Positions 54,483-57,361 of a DNA stretch of 57,361 nucleotides are shown here, piece after piece. The notes under the pieces are model-generated. The model did no database searches, had not been told where the DNA came from, and saw only the letters and a list, made by a program, of their open reading frames with translations. The position numbers were made by a program, and so were the translations under genes. Source of the DNA: Mesorhizobium sp. ES1-4 (lineage in GTDB: Bacteria; Pseudomonadota; Alphaproteobacteria; Rhizobiales; Rhizobiaceae); contig NZ_JAIUGV010000026.1 in assembly GCF_020164745.1 (NCBI RefSeq), positions 1 to 57,361 of the forward strand. Direction: 5' to 3'. Each line of letters opens with the position of its first letter. Within the stretch, counting starts at the first letter, position 1.

Positions 54483-55349
54483 ATGTCGCTCAAGGGAAAG
54501 ACGCTGTTCATCTCCGGCGGGTCGCGCGGCATCGGGTTGGCGATCGCGCTGCGGGCCGCGCGCGACGGCGCCAATGTGACCATCGCGGCCAAGACCGCCG
54601 AGCCGCATCCCAAGCTGCCGGGCACGATCTACAGCGCGGCGCAGGAAATCGAGCAGGCTGGCGGCAAGGCGTTGCCGGTGCTGTGTGATATCCGCGAGGA
54701 AGCGCAGGTTGCCGCGGCGGTCGCCAGAACGGTCGAGACATTCGGCGGCATCGATATCTGCGTCAACAATGCCAGCGCCATCCAGCTCACCGGCACGCTG
54801 GAAACCGACATGAAGCGCTATGACCTCATGCATCAGATCAACACGCGCGGTACATTCCTGGTGTCCAAAATGTGCATTCCACACCTGAAGTTGGCTAAGA
54901 ACCCTCACATTCTGAATCTGGCGCCGCCGCTCGACATGAAGGCCAAATGGTTCAAGAACCACGTCGCCTACACCATGGCCAAGTTCGGCATGTCTATGTG
55001 CACGCTGGGCATGAGCGCGGAATTCGCCAAGGACGGCATCGCGGTCAATTCGCTGTGGCCGATCTCGACCATCGACACGGCGGCGGTGCGCAATCTGCTG
55101 GGTGGTACCACGGTGGCGGCGATGAGCCGCTCGCCCGACATCATGGCCGATGCCGCGCATGCGATCTTCATGCGAACGTCGCGCGAGGCATCCGGCAATT
55201 TCTACATCGACGAGGAGGTGCTGCGCGCCGAGGGCGTCAGCGATTTCTCGGTCTATGCGCCTGAGGCCACTGGACCGTTGGCCGGCGACTTTTTTGTGCC
55301 GGACGAGGTGTTTGCCAATTCCGATACGAACGTCAAAAGCATCTATTAG
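54483..55349 (+). CDS. HSDL2-like short-chain dehydrogenase lacking the catalytic serine
   Basis: A 288-residue SDR (SDR family oxidoreductase, HSDL2-like). The cofactor loop is SGGSRGIGLAIA and NNASAI follows. The Y-x3-K pair is YTMAKFGM (active-site Tyr and Lys). The position of the usual catalytic serine reads ILNLAPPLDM, so Ser is replaced by Ala, which would slow or change catalysis. The start is MSLKGKTLFISGGS at 54483. It is divergent from the vapBC pair. A perfect 12-bp terminator follows at once (55348-55384). Confidence 0.85.
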   Translation: MSLKGKTLFISGGSRGIGLAIALRAARDGANVTIAAKTAEPHPKLPGTIYSAAQEIEQAGGKALPVLCDIREEAQVAAAVARTVETFGGIDICVNNASAIQLTGTLETDMKRYDLMHQINTRGTFLVSKMCIPHLKLAKNPHILNLAPPLDMKAKWFKNHVAYTMAKFGMSMCTLGMSAEFAKDGIAVNSLWPISTIDTAAVRNLLGGTTVAAMSRSPDIMADAAHAIFMRTSREASGNFYIDEEVLRAEGVSDFSVYAPEATGPLAGDFFVPDEVFANSDTNVKSIY

Positions 55350-55384
55350 AGCGGTTCAGTATTGGTAGATCGCTGAACCGCTCT
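55348..55384 (+). terminator. Terminator after the SDR gene
   Basis: AGAGCGGTTCAG (55348-55359) and CTGAACCGCTCT (55373-55384) form a perfect 12-bp stem, beginning inside the stop codon, with a T-rich stretch after it. The AGAGCGGTTCA-type stem is a frequent intergenic element in rhizobia. Confidence 0.8.
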
Positions 55385-55474
55385 GCCCCTTTGTTTTCAG
55401 CAATTCCGGACGGAAAACCGCTACGCACCTTTCCTGGAATTGCTATAGCGGGCGTCACCCGCCGAACCAAAAAA

Positions 55475-55662
55475 CCCCGCCGGAGAGGGCCGGCGGGGCT
55501 CAGTGCGTCCCGCTGGAGTCGGGACGGGGCAGGGAACGCCCAGTCCCCAATCTGGGGTGCGAGGTGCGACGATTCAATGAGCCGGGTCTAATGGCGGCAC
55601 AATTCCTGTTGGCGGGGCTCGTACTGTGCGTAGTCCAGCCCACCCCGGTTGACCGGGGTGGG
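55475..55662 (-). ncRNA. Candidate structured RNA (small RNA or 3'UTR)
   Basis: The 366-base gap before the OmpA gene is packed with hairpins. On the minus strand, in order, they are: CCCACCCCGG/CCGGGGTGGG (55639-55662), GAGCC/GGCTC (55579-55620), CCCC/GGGG (55545-55557), CGTCCCG/CGGGACG (55506-55526), and finally CCCCGCCGG/CCGGCGGGG (55475-55498), followed by six T on that strand (A-run 55469-55474). That final part is a typical Rho-independent terminator. No coding frame is seen and no own promoter is clear. It may be an sRNA or the processed 3' end of the OmpA transcript. Confidence 0.5.
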
Positions 55663-55715
55663 ACGTTATTGCCGGCCTGAGTCCAGAACTCGCCGCAAGG
55701 CGCTGGAAACGCAGG

Positions 55716-57361
55716 TCAATTGTTGCTGGCGACCGGCGCCACCAGCGGGGTGATGCGGCGGATGGCGACGCGCCGGTTCTCCCTGTTGGGCGCCGACGTG
55801 TTGACCTTCAGGTACTCCTCGCCATAGCCCTGTGTGGTCAGGTTCTCCGGCGGGATGCCGAAGGCATTGGTCAGCGCTTCGGCAACCGCTTCGGCGCGAC
55901 GATCCGACAAAGCGAGGTTCGCATCCGGCGTGCCGACAGCGTCGGTGTGGCCCTCGATGAGGAAGGTTTCCGCTGGGTTCTCCTTCAACAGCTTCTCCAT
56001 CGCGTCGGCGACACCCTGGAGCTTCTGCACCTCGGTGTCGGAGATCGACGACGAACCGAACTCGAAGTTCAGCGTGTCGAGGTCGATGCGCCGTGCAATG
56101 TCACGCACGCGGGCCGAACGCTTGACCTCGTTGATCGAATAGAGACGCTGGACCCTCTCCACCGGCGGCTGTTCGAGGAACGTATAGTAGTCGTCGGGGT
56201 TATCGACATTCTGGGAATCGAGGATGTAATCCCGGCGCGGAATGGTCAGCTGCATCGGCGGCAGGTCATCGCCGGGGTCGCGCCAGTCATTTTCATCCTG
56301 ATAACTGCGCTCGTCGACATAGCTCAGTATATATTCACGACCGTCGGACCCGATGCGCGAACGCTGCAGGATGTCGCCGTAACGGTTGCGGATGGTGACG
56401 ATCCGGACGCCATTGCCGCGCTCGACCGTCTCACGCGTGCGGCCCTGCGGCAGATCCTCGTAGTATACATCCTTGGCGCCTCGGGTCAGGCGCGGACGAT
56501 CGTTGCTCTGGACGAACGTCTGGTCGTTGAGCTGGATGATGACGCGGTCGCCGATCTGCTTGAGCACGTCGACGCCCTTGGGCCGGCGGCGGTCACGAAT
56601 GTTCTCGTCAGGCGCGTGATCGAGGCGCGTGCCCTTCTCCTGCGTCACCGGGACGATCTTTTCGGGCTTGATCTCCTGCTGGGCCGCCTTGTCGCTGGCA
56701 GGCGGCGGACCCTGATCCACCGGCGCCGCTACCGACTTCCCGCCTTGGTCACCACCTTGCCCGGCGTCCTGCTGCCCACCATTCTGCTGCCCTCCGTTCT
56801 GCTGCTCGCCATTCTGGTTCCGGCCGCCCTGGCCGCTCTCGCGACCCTTGCGCCGGGCGTCCTTCTGGCTGTCGAGGATGGGGGCAGCATTCTTGTCGGC
56901 TGGTGCCTCGCCCTGCACGGGGTTCTCGCCCTGGGCGGGCGCGGCCTTGCCACCGGTGGCGGGCTGTTCGCCCGTGGCGGGCTGCTGGCCAGTCGCCGGT
57001 TGCTCACTTGCCGGCTTCCTGTGCTTCGTCTTGTCCTGCGGCTGCTCGCCCTGGGCGGGAGGCTGTTCTCCGGCAGGGGCCTGTTCGGCCTTCGGCGCAG
57101 GCTGTTCGGCCGGGGCTTCCTTTTTGGTCGGGACCGGTGTGGTTTCCGGCGTCGGTTCGTTCGCCCCAGCCGGCTTCCTGTGCTTTTCCGGCTTCTGTCC
57201 AGGCTCGGCGGCGGGCGTCTGCTCGGCGGGGGCGACCTGATGGTCCTGCTTGCGCTTCTTGGACGGGTTCTGCCCTTGCTGGTTGTCGTTGGCGGGAGCG
57301 GCCTCGCCGGCGGGTGCCTGCTCGGTCTGCTGCTGCTGGTCGCGCTTCTTCTTGCGCGGCT
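55716..57361 (-). CDS. OmpA-family outer-membrane protein, N-terminus beyond the window
   Basis: The 3' part of a large protein (548 codons in the window, start outside). The far upstream part is a low-complexity linker rich in Pro, Ala, Gln, Glu and Lys, with repeated KHRKPA and EQPATG units and a GGQQ run (NGEQQNGGQQNGGQQ). The C-terminus is an OmpA/MotB-type peptidoglycan-binding domain (about the last 120 residues; LNFEFGSSSI, ETFLIEGHTDAVGTPDANLALSDRRAEAVAEALTNAFGIP, NRENRRVAIRRI). It probably bridges outer membrane and cell wall. The frame is open to position 57361. Confidence 0.9.
   Translation of the reverse strand, partial: PRKKKRDQQQQTEQAPAGEAAPANDNQQGQNPSKKRKQDHQVAPAEQTPAAEPGQKPEKHRKPAGANEPTPETTPVPTKKEAPAEQPAPKAEQAPAGEQPPAQGEQPQDKTKHRKPASEQPATGQQPATGEQPATGGKAAPAQGENPVQGEAPADKNAAPILDSQKDARRKGRESGQGGRNQNGEQQNGGQQNGGQQDAGQGGDQGGKSVAAPVDQGPPPASDKAAQQEIKPEKIVPVTQEKGTRLDHAPDENIRDRRRPKGVDVLKQIGDRVIIQLNDQTFVQSNDRPRLTRGAKDVYYEDLPQGRTRETVERGNGVRIVTIRNRYGDILQRSRIGSDGREYILSYVDERSYQDENDWRDPGDDLPPMQLTIPRRDYILDSQNVDNPDDYYTFLEQPPVERVQRLYSINEVKRSARVRDIARRIDLDTLNFEFGSSSISDTEVQKLQGVADAMEKLLKENPAETFLIEGHTDAVGTPDANLALSDRRAEAVAEALTNAFGIPPENLTTQGYGEEYLKVNTSAPNRENRRVAIRRITPLVAPVASNN

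Overview
The window looks like a chromosomal segment of a Rhizobiales alphaproteobacterium, most likely Mesorhizobium. The reasons are high GC, alphaproteobacterial protein variants (for example a CarB with an extra block in its first ATP-grasp domain), GANTC sites clustered upstream of rpoD, and dispersed intergenic repeats of a rhizobial type. No tRNA, rRNA, insertion sequence, phage gene or CRISPR array was seen. Most of the window is housekeeping and small regulator/effector gene pairs, with a few inserted or decaying pieces.

Layout. 1-6 kb: a RidA-family gene broken by two one-base deletions, an AT-rich AlbA/ATPase gene that looks acquired, and carB. 6-15 kb: an SH3 protein and a series of divergent regulator/effector pairs (ArsR with MFS, MarR with SDR, LysR with LysE exporter), a DHFR-like reductase, a PCMT-like methyltransferase and mntH. 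15-21 kb: a flavin monooxygenase, mntR, small proteins, a YpfJ-type zinc peptidase and a Tet-type MFS pump. 21-24 kb: a toxin-first toxin-antitoxin pair, carA and a YqeY protein. 24-31 kb: a membrane protein of unknown function, an L,D-transpeptidase-like protein, a GNAT acetyltransferase, an MFS exporter, a DUF2061 protein and a Na/Pi cotransporter. 31-37 kb: an RcnB-like protein, then dnaG and rpoD (macromolecular synthesis genes), then GYD, DUF333 and DCC proteins. 37-43 kb: a patatin, a His-rich PadR regulator, a PspA/YiaA operon under a TetR regulator, and hlyU followed by an insert flanked by a duplicated hlyU 3' end. 43-50 kb: a methyltransferase divergent from a GGDEF-EAL protein, an Lrp regulator divergent from azlC and a broken azlD, an azoreductase with a LysR regulator, and a tiny RiPP-like precursor gene. 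50-57 kb: a TetR/VOC pair, a trypsin-like protease next to a catalytically dead paralogue and a LuxR regulator, vapBC, an SDR, a structured intergenic region that may be a small RNA, and a truncated OmpA-family gene.

How the genes fit together. carA and carB encode the two subunits of carbamoyl-phosphate synthetase but lie about 16 kb apart. mntH and mntR form a manganese transport and control unit interrupted by a flavoprotein gene. Many divergent pairs share a visible palindromic operator, so local single-target regulation is the main theme. The items most worth a second look are the RiPP-like peptide gene (49675-49773), the hlyU duplication around a one-gene insert (41466-42661), the protease/pseudoprotease pair (51009-53001), and the multi-hairpin transcript candidate (55475-55662).
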